In this document: positions 16,556 to 28,204 of the stretch, piece after piece | Numbering within the stretch: the stretch's first letter is position 1 | Layout: each line of letters begins with the position of its first letter | NCBI RefSeq assembly: GCF_013248975.1 | Contig: NZ_JABRWH010000001.1 | Coordinates: forward strand, 1,426,001 to 1,490,000 | Reading direction: 5' to 3' | From: Neobacillus endophyticus | Lineage (GTDB): Bacteria > Bacillota > Bacilli > Bacillales > Cytobacillaceae | DNA: 64,000 nt | Notes under the pieces: model-generated | What the model was told of the DNA's origin: nothing | Seen by the model: only the letters and a program-made list of their open reading frames with translations | Databases searched by the model: none | Position numbers and translations under genes: made by a program

Positions 16556-17221
16556 ATGAATAAAGAACGCCATGTCCTCGTTGTATTTCCGCACCCCGAT
16601 GATGAAGCATTCGGAGTATCCGGAACAATTGCTACCCATGTGAAAAATGGGACTCCCGTTACTTATGCCTGCCTGACATTGGGCGAGATGGGTCGCAATA
16701 TGGGAAATCCCCCTTTTACCAACAGGGAAAACCTTCCGAAAATCAGAAGGGAAGAATTGAAGGAAGCTGCACGCGTATTGGGCATCCAAGACCTTCGCAT
16801 GTTGGGATATCGCGACAAAACAGTCGAATTTGAAGATGAAGAAAAGCTGGCAAACAGGATTTTAGAAATCATTAATGAAGTAAATCCTTCACTTATCATT
16901 ACCTTCTATCCTGGTTATGCCGTTCACCCTGACCATGATGCCACAGGTGCAGCCGTCATCCGCGCTGTTGGAAAAATGGCCCCGGACGCGCGGCCAACCT
17001 TACACTGTGTGGCCTTTTCGAATAATTGCGTAGAGGAACTCGGGGAAGCCGACATCATTAACAATATTGGGAATGTCGTCGAAACCAAACTGGCCGCTAT
17101 TCGAGCCCACCGTTCACAAACGGAACTAATGTTCAAAGACATGTCTGAGAAAATTAAAAATCAAGACCCCCAAGTCATGGCACGTGTCTATAACGAACGT
17201 TTTTGGACTTATAAATGGTAA
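16556..17221 (+). CDS. bshB2: Bacillithiol biosynthesis deacetylase BshB2
   Basis: Zinc-dependent LmbE/PIG-L-family deacetylase that removes the acetyl group from GlcNAc-malate to make GlcN-malate, a precursor of bacillithiol. The zinc motif PHPDDEAFG is at residues 12-20, and HPDHDATGAAVIRAV (about 123-137) provides the third ligand. The length of 221 fits YojG/BshB2. It is translationally linked to yojF and followed by a terminator. BshB2 is the secondary enzyme in B. subtilis, next to BshB1. Confidence 0.93.
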   Translation: MNKERHVLVVFPHPDDEAFGVSGTIATHVKNGTPVTYACLTLGEMGRNMGNPPFTNRENLPKIRREELKEAARVLGIQDLRMLGYRDKTVEFEDEEKLANRILEIINEVNPSLIITFYPGYAVHPDHDATGAAVIRAVGKMAPDARPTLHCVAFSNNCVEELGEADIINNIGNVVETKLAAIRAHRSQTELMFKDMSEKIKNQDPQVMARVYNERFWTYKW

Positions 17222-17243
17222 AGCCCTCGAAATGAGGGCTTTT
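17220..17243 (+). terminator. Terminator after bshB2
   Basis: AAGCCCTC pairs with GAGGGCTTTT around GAAAT directly after the bshB2 stop. Confidence 0.8.
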
Positions 17244-17289
17244 CTAATTTAAGAAGGCCATCCAAGGCCACACATTCAATATCACACCG

Positions 17290-17327
17290 AAAAAAACAGC
17301 AATCGGCCCATCCGATCGCTGTTTTTT
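17290..17327 (-). terminator. Terminator of the HAD gene, bidirectional
   Basis: AACAGCaATCGG pairs with CCGATcGCTGTTTTTT around CCCAT, flanked by A and T runs. It lies between converging bshB2 and the HAD gene. Confidence 0.8.
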
Positions 17328-17331
17328 CACG

Positions 17332-18186
17332 TTATAGAACGGAGAGAATCGCCTTGGCGACGCCGCTCTCTTCATTTGTATCGGTGACTTCATCACAAAG
17401 TGCTTTAATTTCAAAATTGGCATTGCCCATTGCCACTGCTTTTCCTACTCTTTCAAACATAGTAACGTCGTTATAGTTGTCACCAATGGCCATTGTTTCT
17501 GCTAAAGAAATTCCTTTTGCTTTGACAAACGATTCCAGTGCAATGCCTTTTTGTGCATCGCGATGCGTAATTTCAATATTATCATGGCCTGAAGAAGTCA
17601 CAGTCAGATCTTCTAGACTTGAAAGGGCCTCTTCCGCTTCCTTTAATTTGTCAGCATCCAGCGAGAATGCCAGTAGCTTATAAATTTTTTGATCTTCGTC
17701 AGCAAAAAGAAGCTCATAATCTTCAATCTTATGGACGAGACCGTCACTCAGCCTTGCTTGCACAGCTGCTCTAACTTCATCCGGGTCAACTTGCGGATTA
17801 GTACTAAGAACAATATCAGCAAGAATAGTTACAGCCTGATCAACATCCACCGTATAAGCTCCTTGATTGGTGTAAACTTCAAAATAAACCCCAGTTTTTG
17901 CAAGCTTAGACGCTGCTCCTCTAGCCAAATTTTTATCAATCGGGAAAGCGTCAACAACCTCGCCCTCCCTGGTGCGAATCTCTGCACCATTAACACAGAT
18001 CACAGGGCAGGTTAATCCAGCATCCGCCAAGGCATGAGTGGCTTGTTGATAGGACCTGCCCGTTGCAACTACCACTTCAATCCCTTTCTCCTGGGCTGCC
18101 ATAATCGCCTTCCTGTTTTCCTCTGTAATCTCCTGCATCGTATTCAATAACGTTCCGTCCATATCTGTTGCAATACATTTAATCAT
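17332..18186 (-). CDS. Cof-type HAD phosphatase
   Basis: Cytosolic sugar-phosphate or nucleotide phosphatase of the HAD IIB (Cof) subfamily, 284 residues. Motif I is DMDGTLLN (residues 8-15), motif II VVATGRSYQQ (about 39-48), motif III Lys in HRDAQKGIALESFV and motif IV GDNYNDVTMFE (about 238-248). The substrate cannot be told from sequence; YidA-like phosphatases act on several sugar phosphates. It is single, with its own terminator. Confidence 0.9.
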   Translation of the reverse strand: MIKCIATDMDGTLLNTMQEITEENRKAIMAAQEKGIEVVVATGRSYQQATHALADAGLTCPVICVNGAEIRTREGEVVDAFPIDKNLARGAASKLAKTGVYFEVYTNQGAYTVDVDQAVTILADIVLSTNPQVDPDEVRAAVQARLSDGLVHKIEDYELLFADEDQKIYKLLAFSLDADKLKEAEEALSSLEDLTVTSSGHDNIEITHRDAQKGIALESFVKAKGISLAETMAIGDNYNDVTMFERVGKAVAMGNANFEIKALCDEVTDTNEESGVAKAILSVL

Positions 18187-18252
18187 GCTGTATCACCTTT
18201 CTATTCCGTCTCATTAGAGCCATTCTAACATGCCTTAGAGGATATTGCTCAT

Positions 18253-18924
18253 TTAAAGATACTTGCTGCCTTCCCGAACACTTAATGGAGCCAGCCTGGT
18301 TTCGCTGATCAATTTCTTCACCGATAGTGGATTTGTTTTGGAATATTCCCGCAATGCCCAGCCAATTGCTTTTTGGATAAAAAATTCCTTGCTGTCAGCA
18401 TTTTGCTTTATGTAGTAGGAAAGTAAATCTTCATTGGTCTTATCTTTATATTTTAATTGAAAAAGAATAGCCGCCCGGCGAAGCCACATATGATCATTAG
18501 ATGCCCAGCCATTAATTATTTCTTCGATGACCTCCGGATAATGTTGAGCGATTGCTCCTACCGGCTTTGGTGCAATGGCATCAACCGTGTCCCACCATGA
18601 TTTTGTGATGATAAGCTTTTCCATAAAAGGCATGTCTGCTTTTTGAAGCTTCTTCAATGACTTTTCCATGTAATCAAGGGCAACATATTGGTATTCGCGT
18701 TCAGACTTCTCCCACAACTGCCAAACAAAATCTTGATTGAAAGGCTCCTTCAATATTCCAGTCTCCTGGAAAAATTGTTTCACCAGCTCTCGGCGCTGTG
18801 GCGTTTTGATTCCCAAAAAGGGGAAATGTCCCTTCATATAATTTTCCATGGGCCCTGCATTAGCTTCGTTTCTGTTTTGTTCGAACAACTCCGAGATTAA
18901 TTGTATATTGAATGGCACTGTCAC
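18253..18924 (-). CDS. AlkD-like DNA alkylation repair protein
   Basis: HEAT-repeat-like DNA glycosylase family of 223 residues that removes N3/N7-alkylated purines. Segments typical of the family are FPFLGIKTPQRRELVKQFF (near residue 34), KSWWDTVDAIAPKPVGAIAQHYPE (near 107) and SNDHMWLRRAAILFQLKYK (near 140). WWDTVD and MWLRR carry the aromatic, Asp and Arg residues used at the active site. QKAIGWALREYSKTNP closes the core. It is monocistronic. The 18925-19202 gap shows nothing recognisable. Confidence 0.88.
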   Translation of the reverse strand: MTVPFNIQLISELFEQNRNEANAGPMENYMKGHFPFLGIKTPQRRELVKQFFQETGILKEPFNQDFVWQLWEKSEREYQYVALDYMEKSLKKLQKADMPFMEKLIITKSWWDTVDAIAPKPVGAIAQHYPEVIEEIINGWASNDHMWLRRAAILFQLKYKDKTNEDLLSYYIKQNADSKEFFIQKAIGWALREYSKTNPLSVKKLISETRLAPLSVREGSKYL

Positions 18925-19202
18925 ACATCCTTTCGGGAAACTCTTGTCCCTTTATATTATCCCCGACATAATGCTGTATTTCTATAGTACCCAAGAATAT
19001 GCCTCACAGCTAAAGGCCGAATTCTTCGGGAATAGCTCTCCCCATGAACACGAACACCTTCATTTTTGCCTCTTTTGTCCATGAAAGGACTCTTCATGCC
19101 CCAAAAACCTCAAAAACAATTTCCCCCTTTTTTTTACTTCCGCCGTGCATAAACACCCACCCTTCCGCCAAACTAAAAATAAGTGATAGGAGGGAATAAA
19201 CC

Positions 19203-19358
19203 ATGACAAAAAAGTTTAATAAAGGCAGTGGCAATCAAAACTCACCGCATGCAGGGCATGCCGAGGCAGAATTTGCTGCAGAATTCACGAGCGGCGATAA
19301 CAGCAAAGGCAATAAACGAAACAAAGGACAGCAAAGCAAAACCAATCCTCATAAATAA
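19203..19358 (+). CDS. Small hydrophilic ORF, spore-protein-like
   Basis: A 51-codon frame starting MTKKFNKGSGNQNSPHAGHA and ending NKGQQSKTNPHK, preceded at the right distance by TAGGAGGGAA. The product is rich in Asn, Lys, Gly and Gln, with a central EAEFAAEFTSG. This composition, and the AEFAAEF segment recalling the FGTEFASET repeat of gamma-type SASP, suggest a minor small acid-soluble spore protein. The family match is weak and the role is inferred only. Confidence 0.55.
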   Translation: MTKKFNKGSGNQNSPHAGHAEAEFAAEFTSGDNSKGNKRNKGQQSKTNPHK

Positions 19359-19462
19359 GTGCCGTTCCATCTCCTTTATAACCCAATGCCAGGTCCTGCA
19401 TGGGGACAGTCAAATATACTTACCTGCATGACAGAGAGCTTAAACCCAAAATTGCCGATCAA

Positions 19463-19496
19463 CAAAAAAAGATCACACCATTTCATTTGGTGTGAT
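19463..19496 (-). terminator. Terminator of the frl operon
   Basis: On the minus strand ATCACACCAAATGAAATGGTGTGAT is a hairpin followed by CTTTTTTTG. It overlaps the last codons of frlR side and ends the operon. Confidence 0.8.
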
Positions 19497-19497
19497 T

Positions 19498-20226
19498 TTA
19501 TTTTGCTCGATGTACAGTTAAGTTTACTTTACTTGTTTCACACATAAAGGTTGAAAGATGGACAGGCTCATCATTAGAGTCAAAGGCAATTTTCACGATT
19601 CTAAAGAGATTTGCCCCGATATCACATTCTAAGTATTTGGCATATTCTTTGGTGGCCCCGATAACATCGATAATTTTATCATTGCTGACCATTTCTGTGT
19701 TGTAATCTTCCAAAAGGATTTTATATGTAGACTCATCCCTGGCGATTTTTTTCTCCAAACCGGGAAAGCGCACGAGCGAATAATGGGCGATATCATAGAA
19801 AAGGGGACGCTCATTAATGTACATGAGACGCTCTAGCTCCAGAACAGGGCTTCCTTCTTCAATCTTAAGATGTTCAGCAACATCCTTGGGTGCCGGGATC
19901 ACTTCACTTCTTAAAATTCGAGAATTAGGAATCATCCCTAACTGATGGCTAAACTCTGAAAATCCGCTGACAGATAACAATTCATTATGGAATTTATTAG
20001 AGGCAACAAACGTACCTCTTCGGGGAACGCGTGTTAGTGTACCTTCCTTTACCAATTCTTCAATCGCTTTCCGAATCGTGATTCGGCTGACCTTATAAGT
20101 TTCGCAAAGCTCTGCTTCCGTGGGAATCTGTTCATCGGGCTTATATTTTCCCTGCTGAATATCATTCTTCAACATTTGCCTGATCTGCATATAGAGAGGC
20201 TGCGGGGTTGAAGCATTTAAATTCAT
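19498..20226 (-). CDS. frlR: GntR/HutC-family regulator of the fructoselysine genes
   Basis: Transcriptional repressor with an N-terminal winged helix (residues 1-75: YMQIRQMLKNDIQQGKYKPDEQIPTEAELCETYKVSRITIRKAIEELVKEGTLTRVPRRGTFVA) and a C-terminal UTRA ligand domain (about 95-235). It has 242 residues, as does E. coli FrlR. It is the last gene of the frl cluster, so its effector is probably fructoselysine 6-phosphate or a related Amadori product. Its likely operators are the identical 25-bp sequences at 22171-22195 and 24501-24525. Confidence 0.85.
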   Translation of the reverse strand: MNLNASTPQPLYMQIRQMLKNDIQQGKYKPDEQIPTEAELCETYKVSRITIRKAIEELVKEGTLTRVPRRGTFVASNKFHNELLSVSGFSEFSHQLGMIPNSRILRSEVIPAPKDVAEHLKIEEGSPVLELERLMYINERPLFYDIAHYSLVRFPGLEKKIARDESTYKILLEDYNTEMVSNDKIIDVIGATKEYAKYLECDIGANLFRIVKIAFDSNDEPVHLSTFMCETSKVNLTVHRAK

Positions 20227-20289
20227 ACTATTTTCATCCTATCCATCAAATGTTTATATACATTATTATACATTGACGGCTGGCAATCG

Positions 20290-21069
20290 TCACCATGCCC
20301 CGAAATATTGAATGGTTGCGGCAGCCTTTTTGGTGCCTGATTTTAAACATTGTTGGATCGATTGCCCTTGTAATGTGCCAAAAATAAAACCAGCAATAAA
20401 AGAATCTCCGGCGCCCATTGTATCAACCACTTCAGCTTCTGTTATCTCGCATTGATAGAATTGTTCGCCGTCGTAAGCCAGAGAGCCATTTTCCCCCAAA
20501 GTGGCAACGGCCACTTTTGAACCTTGTTTTTTAACATCCTTTAATAACTCCCTGATAAACTCATCATCTTTCGAATAGGAGAAAAAGGAATAGTCCACAA
20601 ATGCAGGTAATGTTTTAACCAGACCATGTTCCAACTGATCTGAGAAATCAAAAGCGGTAAGCAGCCCCCTTTGTTTAAATAGAGGATAATACCATTCAGC
20701 ATGTCCCCAAATTCCGGCGTGTACAAGCTGATGAGATAAAATATACTCCAGTTCTTCGTCCGTTAAGGTAAATTGAGCCATCACCCCTTCATCGTATAAC
20801 CCAAAATGACGATCATTATGAATCAACTCCACATGGGTTACAGCTGTTTTCCCTTCCTTTCTGGAAAGAAATGTCTTATCAATCCCTTTGCCCTTAAGTG
20901 CTTCGGCCATTTGATGACCGTAGGGATCCGTCCCAACCCAGCCGATATAGGAAGAGTCAGCTCCTAACTCCTTTAAATAGACTGCCACATTTACTGGGTT
21001 CCCCCCAGGATACGCTTTCCCATCTGAATAGATATCCATGCAGTTATCTCCGACTGTTACAATCTTCAT
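20290..21069 (-). CDS. frlD: Fructoselysine 6-kinase
   Basis: PfkB-family sugar kinase that phosphorylates fructoselysine to its 6-phosphate. The start at 21069 (MKIVTVGDNCMDIYSDGKAYPGGNPVNVAVYLKELG) follows AGGGGTCGGA and gives 259 residues, close to E. coli FrlD. An in-frame ATG at 21108 lacks a good site. The PfkB signature and anion hole are in EVVDTMGAGDSFIAGFI (about 215-231), with catalytic Asp in GAGDS. It lies 68 bases after frlB, across a small hairpin. Confidence 0.9.
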   Translation of the reverse strand: MKIVTVGDNCMDIYSDGKAYPGGNPVNVAVYLKELGADSSYIGWVGTDPYGHQMAEALKGKGIDKTFLSRKEGKTAVTHVELIHNDRHFGLYDEGVMAQFTLTDEELEYILSHQLVHAGIWGHAEWYYPLFKQRGLLTAFDFSDQLEHGLVKTLPAFVDYSFFSYSKDDEFIRELLKDVKKQGSKVAVATLGENGSLAYDGEQFYQCEITEAEVVDTMGAGDSFIAGFIFGTLQGQSIQQCLKSGTKKAAATIQYFGAW

Positions 21070-21137
21070 TCCGACCCCTGCTTTCCTCATTTTTACTCGA
21101 AGAAACAAGCACTACCATGTAGTGCTCATCATTACTT

Positions 21138-22151
21138 CTAATATTCCATTTTGCGATAGTATCTTCTGAGTTCTAACGGGTGGTTTCTTTCCCTTTCAAG
21201 GTATACACTAATTCGGCTTAAAACCGCCCAGTTAATGCTGACAGAAAAGTGTTTTCTGAATTCCTCGCTAATGCCTGCCATTTCAAACTCTTTTGTATCG
21301 ATAATCGTTAATTGGTTTGTCACTTTTTCAGCAAACCGCTCCACTCTGTCCATCAGCGGCCGTGTTTCATCTTCACCTTTTAATAAAATGACACTTGTAT
21401 CTTCCACCACAAGCTCCAATGTACCGTGGAAAAACTCGGCAGCATGGATGGATTTGGCGTGGATCCATTGCATCTCCTCCAAGATACACATGGCATATGA
21501 GTAAGTATTCCCCCAAAGGTTACCTGAACCGACCATCATATGGTAATCTGTATCCTTATGTTTCTTCGCAAATTCCTCTGCCTTTTTATCAAAAGCCTTT
21601 ACCGCCTGTAAAATCGCTTGCGGCAACAGTGCCACTTCGTTCGTGAACTGCTCATATTGCGGGAATTCATTATTGTTATGCATGAAGCGGAAGATCATCA
21701 TGTATAGCAACATAAAGAATGTATCAAAGGAATGCTTTTCTGAACCGGTCGTGATACAGTAATCCACTACTTGTGTTAGCGGCGTATTGGGCTCTGCTAC
21801 TAACGCAATGGTAGTCGCTCCTCTTTCTTTACAAAACTCAGCGGCTTCCACTGTTTCTTTTGTTGTCCCTGATACAGAAGTAAAGATACAAACGGAGTCT
21901 TTCGTAAAATGCTTATGATTCATGACCATAAATTCAGCTGCAATTTCGGCATGTACCTCAATAGTGGAATTGGATTTTAAAATATATTCGTAAGGGTACA
22001 TCATCGCAATCGTTCCGCCAGCACCGATCAGAAATAAATTGCTATATCCCTTTTTAGAAATGGAATCGACCATATCTTCGATTTGTCCACGAAAGGCGAG
22101 TCCCTCTTTTTCTACTAACTTTAAAAATAACTCTTCATCAAATTTTAACAT
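21138..22151 (-). CDS. frlB: Fructoselysine-6-phosphate deglycase
   Basis: SIS-domain enzyme that splits fructoselysine 6-phosphate into glucose 6-phosphate and lysine. It has 337 residues (340 in E. coli FrlB). The first SIS domain holds LFLIGAGGTIAMMYPYEY (near 40) and CIFTSVSGTTKETVEAAEF (near 90). The second includes MMVGSGNLWGNTYSYAMCILEEMQWIHAKSIHAAEFFHGTLELV, with the catalytic Glu and His region HAAEFFHG. It has its own promoter and the repeated operator 20 bases upstream of the start codon. Confidence 0.92.
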   Translation of the reverse strand: MLKFDEELFLKLVEKEGLAFRGQIEDMVDSISKKGYSNLFLIGAGGTIAMMYPYEYILKSNSTIEVHAEIAAEFMVMNHKHFTKDSVCIFTSVSGTTKETVEAAEFCKERGATTIALVAEPNTPLTQVVDYCITTGSEKHSFDTFFMLLYMMIFRFMHNNNEFPQYEQFTNEVALLPQAILQAVKAFDKKAEEFAKKHKDTDYHMMVGSGNLWGNTYSYAMCILEEMQWIHAKSIHAAEFFHGTLELVVEDTSVILLKGEDETRPLMDRVERFAEKVTNQLTIIDTKEFEMAGISEEFRKHFSVSINWAVLSRISVYLERERNHPLELRRYYRKMEY

Positions 22152-22170
22152 GGCTTTGTTCCTCCAATTC

Positions 22171-22195
22171 TTTATTTGTTATGTCTTGTATTATA
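22171..22195 (-). promoter_or_regulatory. Promoter and operator before frlB (repeat copy A)
   Basis: On the minus strand TTGATT and TATAAT are 17 bases apart. From the -10 onward the sequence is TATAATACAAGACATAAC plus AAATAAA. The 25 bases are identical to 24501-24525 upstream of frlC, and no other copy was noticed. Placement at -10/+1 is what a repressor operator should look like. Confidence 0.75.
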
Positions 22196-22221
22196 TTTAA
22201 ACATTACAAATTAATCAATTC

Positions 22222-22267
22222 TTTTTTTAAAAAATTTAGGAAGTTAGCTCATCATGAACTAACTTCC
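22222..22267 (-). terminator. Terminator between frlA and frlB
   Basis: On the minus strand GGAAGTTAG pairs with CTAACTTCC and is followed by TAAATTTTTTAAAAAAAG. It splits the cluster into frlC-frlA and frlB-frlD-frlR units. Confidence 0.75.
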
Positions 22268-22283
22268 TAGGAAAAGTGAATCT

Positions 22284-24472
<2,189 letters not shown>

Positions 24473-24500
24473 TATGATAACCTCCTTTCTCCAAAAAAAA

Positions 24501-24548
24501 TTTATTTGTTATGTCTTGTATTATAATTAAAAGATACATAAAATACAA
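24501..24548 (-). promoter_or_regulatory. Promoter and operator before frlC (repeat copy B)
   Basis: TTGTAT (24543-24548) and TATAAT (24520-24525), 17 bases apart on the minus strand, form a good sigma-A promoter. The following TATAATACAAGACATAAC plus AAATAAA (24501-24525) repeats copy A exactly. GAAAGGAGG precedes the frlC start. Confidence 0.8.
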
Positions 24549-24575
24549 TAAATATTTTCAAAATTTCAGCAAAAT

Positions 24576-24612
24576 AAAAAGAGTGCCGGTCATGTTCCCG
24601 GCACTCTTTTAT
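24576..24612 (-). terminator. Terminator after ybaK
   Basis: AAAGAGTGCCGG pairs with CCGGCACTCTTTT around TCATGTTC, with A and T runs on the two sides. Confidence 0.85.
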
Positions 24613-24625
24613 CAATAACATGATT

Positions 24626-25102
24626 TTATTTGATCAAGTCATATTTCTCCGCCTGCGTGATTTCCTGTAATATTCCAGGGCTTAGAACGATTTGCAGGCC
24701 AATTTTCCCGGCACTGACAACGATCGAGTCAATCCTCTGGGAACTTATATCCATAAAAGTTTTGTATTGCTTTTTCATGCCAATCGGAGAGCAGCCCCCG
24801 CGAATATAGCCTGTCCATTTTTGGATATCCTTTACCGGCAACATTTCCACATTTTTCTCACTTGCGGCTTTTGCTGCTTTTTTTAAATCTAATTCTTCCG
24901 CAACAGGAATGACGAACACATAAATGTTCTTACTTGTGCCTTGAGCGACAAGAGTTTTATATACCTCATTCGGATCTTTACCGATTTTCGCAGCAACTGA
25001 AACCCCATCAATTTTTCCATCTTTATTGTCATATGTCAGAGTTTCATAACTAACCTTTTGGGCATCGAGGATCCTCATTGCATTCGTTTTCGTCTGAGCC
25101 AT
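24626..25102 (-). CDS. ybaK: Cys-tRNA(Pro)/Cys-tRNA(Cys) deacylase YbaK
   Basis: Trans-editing protein of the YbaK/ProX fold that hydrolyses Cys mis-charged on tRNA(Pro). It has 158 residues, beginning MAQTKTNAMRILDAQKVSYETLTYD. The catalytic Lys is in EVYKTLVAQG (near 47) and the GXXXP loop is in GGCSPIGMKKQYKTFMD (near 104). It is a single gene with its own terminator and is unrelated to the frl operon downstream. Confidence 0.9.
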   Translation of the reverse strand: MAQTKTNAMRILDAQKVSYETLTYDNKDGKIDGVSVAAKIGKDPNEVYKTLVAQGTSKNIYVFVIPVAEELDLKKAAKAASEKNVEMLPVKDIQKWTGYIRGGCSPIGMKKQYKTFMDISSQRIDSIVVSAGKIGLQIVLSPGILQEITQAEKYDLIK

Positions 25103-25355
25103 TTTGCATCATCCTTTTAAAAAAATAACCTAGTAATAGTATAGCAGTCTTCCCACGATAAAAAAAAGAAGAGAGCGCCAGATGCCCAGCAACTCCCCCT
25201 GCAAGATTTAGACTGTTATTCTACTAACCATGGGCCTTGTCCAAACCCGGTGGTTATTCGGGCATCTTCTCCACGAATTCACTTGATCTTATCCGAAGGC
25301 CGAGCATATTCAGACAGCTCTTCCCAACATTGATGGTTCTAGCCCATATCATCCT

Positions 25356-26003
25356 TTAGGACAACGGTACCAGCTGATGTTGAACGGCATAAATCACAAC
25401 CTGTGAACGACTTTTAACGCCTAGTTTTTTAAAAATATTACTGACATGAATCTTTACTGTTTTATCACTGATGAACAAGTTCTGGGCAATTTCCTTGTTG
25501 TTCATTCCCTTCACTAAACATAGCATTACTTCTTTTTCCCGCATTGTCAGCGCGCCATCCATTTTTTCCTCGACTGGCTCTGGCTTTGGCTGATGCAGAC
25601 TTAAAAGTTTCTTGGTCATCGATGGGTGAATGACGGACTGGCCGTTGGCAACAGAGCGGATCGCATCGACTACATGCTGCGAGGGTGCATCCTTCAAGAG
25701 ATATCCGTCAGCCCCCTCACGGATCGCCGCCATGAAATATTCATCATGGTCAAACATGGTTAAAATTAAGATTTTAACCCCTGGATACATTTTTTTAATC
25801 ACGCTTGTGGCTTCAATTCCGTTCTTTTCCGGAATATTTATATCCATTAAAATCACATCAGGCAAGGAATCCTTTACTTTTTCAATTGCATCATTTCCGT
25901 TTACTGCTTCCGACACTACCTCTATATCACTCTCTAGGCCCATAATGTTTTTGAGCCCGTCGCGCAATACGGCATGATCATCGACTAGCATAAGCTTGAT
26001 CAC
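25356..26003 (-). CDS. NarL/LuxR-family response regulator
   Basis: REC receiver plus C-terminal LuxR helix-turn-helix, 215 residues. The receiver begins [20 protein letters not shown], with the phosphorylated Asp in [13 protein letters not shown] (near residue 52). The HTH is [50 protein letters not shown]. The GTG at 26003 is preceded by GAAGGGAG at eight bases and overlaps the kinase gene by 26 bases; a TTG six codons earlier is possible. The target genes are not known. Confidence 0.9.
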   Translation of the reverse strand: MIKLMLVDDHAVLRDGLKNIMGLESDIEVVSEAVNGNDAIEKVKDSLPDVILMDINIPEKNGIEATSVIKKMYPGVKILILTMFDHDEYFMAAIREGADGYLLKDAPSQHVVDAIRSVANGQSVIHPSMTKKLLSLHQPKPEPVEEKMDGALTMREKEVMLCLVKGMNNKEIAQNLFISDKTVKIHVSNIFKKLGVKSRSQVVIYAVQHQLVPLS

Positions 26004-27846
26004 ATAAATCACTCCCTTCAATTCCCATTCTGGGTACCGTTAACGTAATCTCCGTTCCGGCTCCTTCTCTTGAATCAACCTGTAGTGATGCATGGATTTT
26101 CTCGGCTGCCTCATTCATTTGCAAAATACCAAAATGAGGATTCTCCCGCGCCTTGATCATGGCCTGGAAAAGGGAAAAACCTTTGCCATTATCCTTCACT
26201 TTCAATAATACATGTTCTTTTTGATAACTTAATAGAATTTCTATTTTGGAAGCTTCTGCATGTTTAATGGCATTTTGCATACTTTCCTGACAAATATCAA
26301 AAATAATTTTCTCAGACATTGGGCTTAACTGGAACTCCTGACCCCGGGTCTCTATAGTGATGGGCAGGAAAGCATCGTGTTCCACCGCTTTGATCTTCGC
26401 TGTAATGGCTGAAAATAATCCAACCCGTTCCGTCGGATAAGGCCTTAATGCATAGATCGATTCTCTCACTTCTTTTAGGCTGATGCGAAGTTTCTCGGTA
26501 CTTTCCGTTATTAGCCTTAAAGAATCCTCCGGCATTTTTATAAATTTCCGCTGGGCCGTTTCTAAATTCAATATGGCTCCAGCCAATGATTGGGCGACTC
26601 CATCATGGATATCACGGGCAATTCGGTTTCTCTCCTCCAAAATCAACTTTTTCTCTTGCTCTGCGAAAAGCCATTTTGTTTTAAAAAGTACCGCTAATTG
26701 ATTCGCAAGGGTTGCCGCCGATTGCCGATCTTCCTCACCAAAACTTTTTGTCCGGCTTCGCCCAAAGACAAACATACCAACCATTTCATTTTCCAGCATT
26801 AATGGGGCATATAGCAATGAACAGATTTCTCCAGTGAAACAATCGCCAGCTGGACCGGCAGCCTTTTTAATATTATGATAGATTGTTAACTTCCTGATAT
26901 TGTTAAATCCCTGATCTGCTGTTTCTGAAAAAGAACCACGATTCGCAACTTGACCAGCAGCAAAGCTTAACCGCCAGCCAGTCTGTTCTTTTCTCCACAA
27001 AATCCAGGCATCCACATCTATAAATTCCTGAAGATTATTTTTTAAAAATGTTAGCCAATCGGCACCGGCAATTTTTTCATTTAATTCCGAGGAAATACTG
27101 AAAAGGGCCTTTAACTTTGCCTTTTCCCTTTTCAAATTAGCAATAATCGAGCTTAATAACGAAAAACATACCAATGGCGAAAAAAAGAAGAAGAAGGAAA
27201 TGACATCAACTTTTCCTCTGTTTTGATTCCCCAAAATATAGAACAGGATAAGATAGCCTAAAGATAGGAGAAAACTATTGCCTTCCTGCAGCGTTTTGCG
27301 TTTCCACACTGTTAAACTGTAGGCTTGCGGCCGCACTGCTAATAAAATATCAATAATGAGATTATTTATGAGATAGAATGGAAGCATAAGCAAATTAAAA
27401 TAAATAATCCCTCGAATTACTTTAGATAAACCATTAAGCGGCAGAACAGAATATATAGAATGACAAATGATAGAACCAAAATATAAGCTGATCACAATAG
27501 TCGCCGTGTTAAAGAATATAATTCTTAGCGGCCGCTGCTTCAATAGATTAATGGATGCCGAGATCATCCCGTACGTGACAATAGCTGTACTCCAACCATC
27601 CAGATGATAAATCACATATACAAGCGGGAAGGAAATCGTTATGGCTCCTTTCCAAACAGGCAGCGGAAATAACTCAACAATGAATAAAAAAATAGCCAGT
27701 AATGAAAAAATCATCATATCAGAGGGGACAGTCAGGGTAAATAGGCCAAATTGGATGAAAATCCAAGTTCCGATGATGGAGATCAGCAGCAAAAAAAGTC
27801 TGGAAAATCGTTCCCTTTTCTGTAAAAAAACAGAGCCATTCATCAA
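25978..27846 (-). CDS. Membrane sensor histidine kinase (HisKA_3), GAF-containing
   Basis: NarX/LiaS-type kinase of 622 residues. The first 240 hold about six to seven hydrophobic segments, with no large extracellular domain. A GAF-like domain spans about 255-395. The dimerisation/phospho-His motif is [20 protein letters not shown] (near 405-424). HATPase motifs are [16 protein letters not shown] (N box) and VKDNGKGF and GTEITLTVP. It pairs with the overlapping response regulator. The membrane and GAF sensing parts suggest a small-molecule or membrane signal, not identified. Confidence 0.88.
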   Translation of the reverse strand: MMNGSVFLQKRERFSRLFLLLISIIGTWIFIQFGLFTLTVPSDMMIFSLLAIFLFIVELFPLPVWKGAITISFPLVYVIYHLDGWSTAIVTYGMISASINLLKQRPLRIIFFNTATIVISLYFGSIICHSIYSVLPLNGLSKVIRGIIYFNLLMLPFYLINNLIIDILLAVRPQAYSLTVWKRKTLQEGNSFLLSLGYLILFYILGNQNRGKVDVISFFFFFSPLVCFSLLSSIIANLKREKAKLKALFSISSELNEKIAGADWLTFLKNNLQEFIDVDAWILWRKEQTGWRLSFAAGQVANRGSFSETADQGFNNIRKLTIYHNIKKAAGPAGDCFTGEICSLLYAPLMLENEMVGMFVFGRSRTKSFGEEDRQSAATLANQLAVLFKTKWLFAEQEKKLILEERNRIARDIHDGVAQSLAGAILNLETAQRKFIKMPEDSLRLITESTEKLRISLKEVRESIYALRPYPTERVGLFSAITAKIKAVEHDAFLPITIETRGQEFQLSPMSEKIIFDICQESMQNAIKHAEASKIEILLSYQKEHVLLKVKDNGKGFSLFQAMIKARENPHFGILQMNEAAEKIHASLQVDSREGAGTEITLTVPRMGIEGSDLCDQAYASR

Positions 27847-28165
27847 TATTCTCCTTACACTTTACGACCAAATATTTAATTTTCAATAATTACTGTTTAA
27901 TCGTATGATCTTTTTCTGGGAAATCATTTATAAAATAAAAGTCCGAACCAGTCCAATGTATGCACTGACCGATCCAGACTCCAAACCAAATATGGGTTTG
28001 CAGTGCCTATTATGACATGTTCCCCACCATTTATCCATTTGGCAAATGGGCTATTTCCCAATAGTACTAATGTCCTAATCGCAATTACATAAAATGATCC
28101 CATAGTTGTCACTCTATACATCTGTCATGATGGAAATTGTATTTGCTACCCCCACATCAGGATTA

Positions 28166-28203
28166 AATAAAAAAAGAGGATGCCGGTCATTCCGACATCC
28201 CTT
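28166..28203 (-). terminator. Terminator of the liv operon
   Basis: On the minus strand GGATGTCGG pairs with CCGGCATCC, followed by TCTTTTTTT. It ends the operon just past livF. The rest of the 27847-28204 gap holds no gene or pattern I can support. Confidence 0.8.
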
Positions 28204-28204
28204 C

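Noticed and set aside
20259..20280. Possible third FrlR operator upstream of frlR
   Set aside because: The TATAATAATGTATATAAAC stretch shares only about 14 of 22 positions with the two exact copies and can be an ordinary AT-rich promoter.
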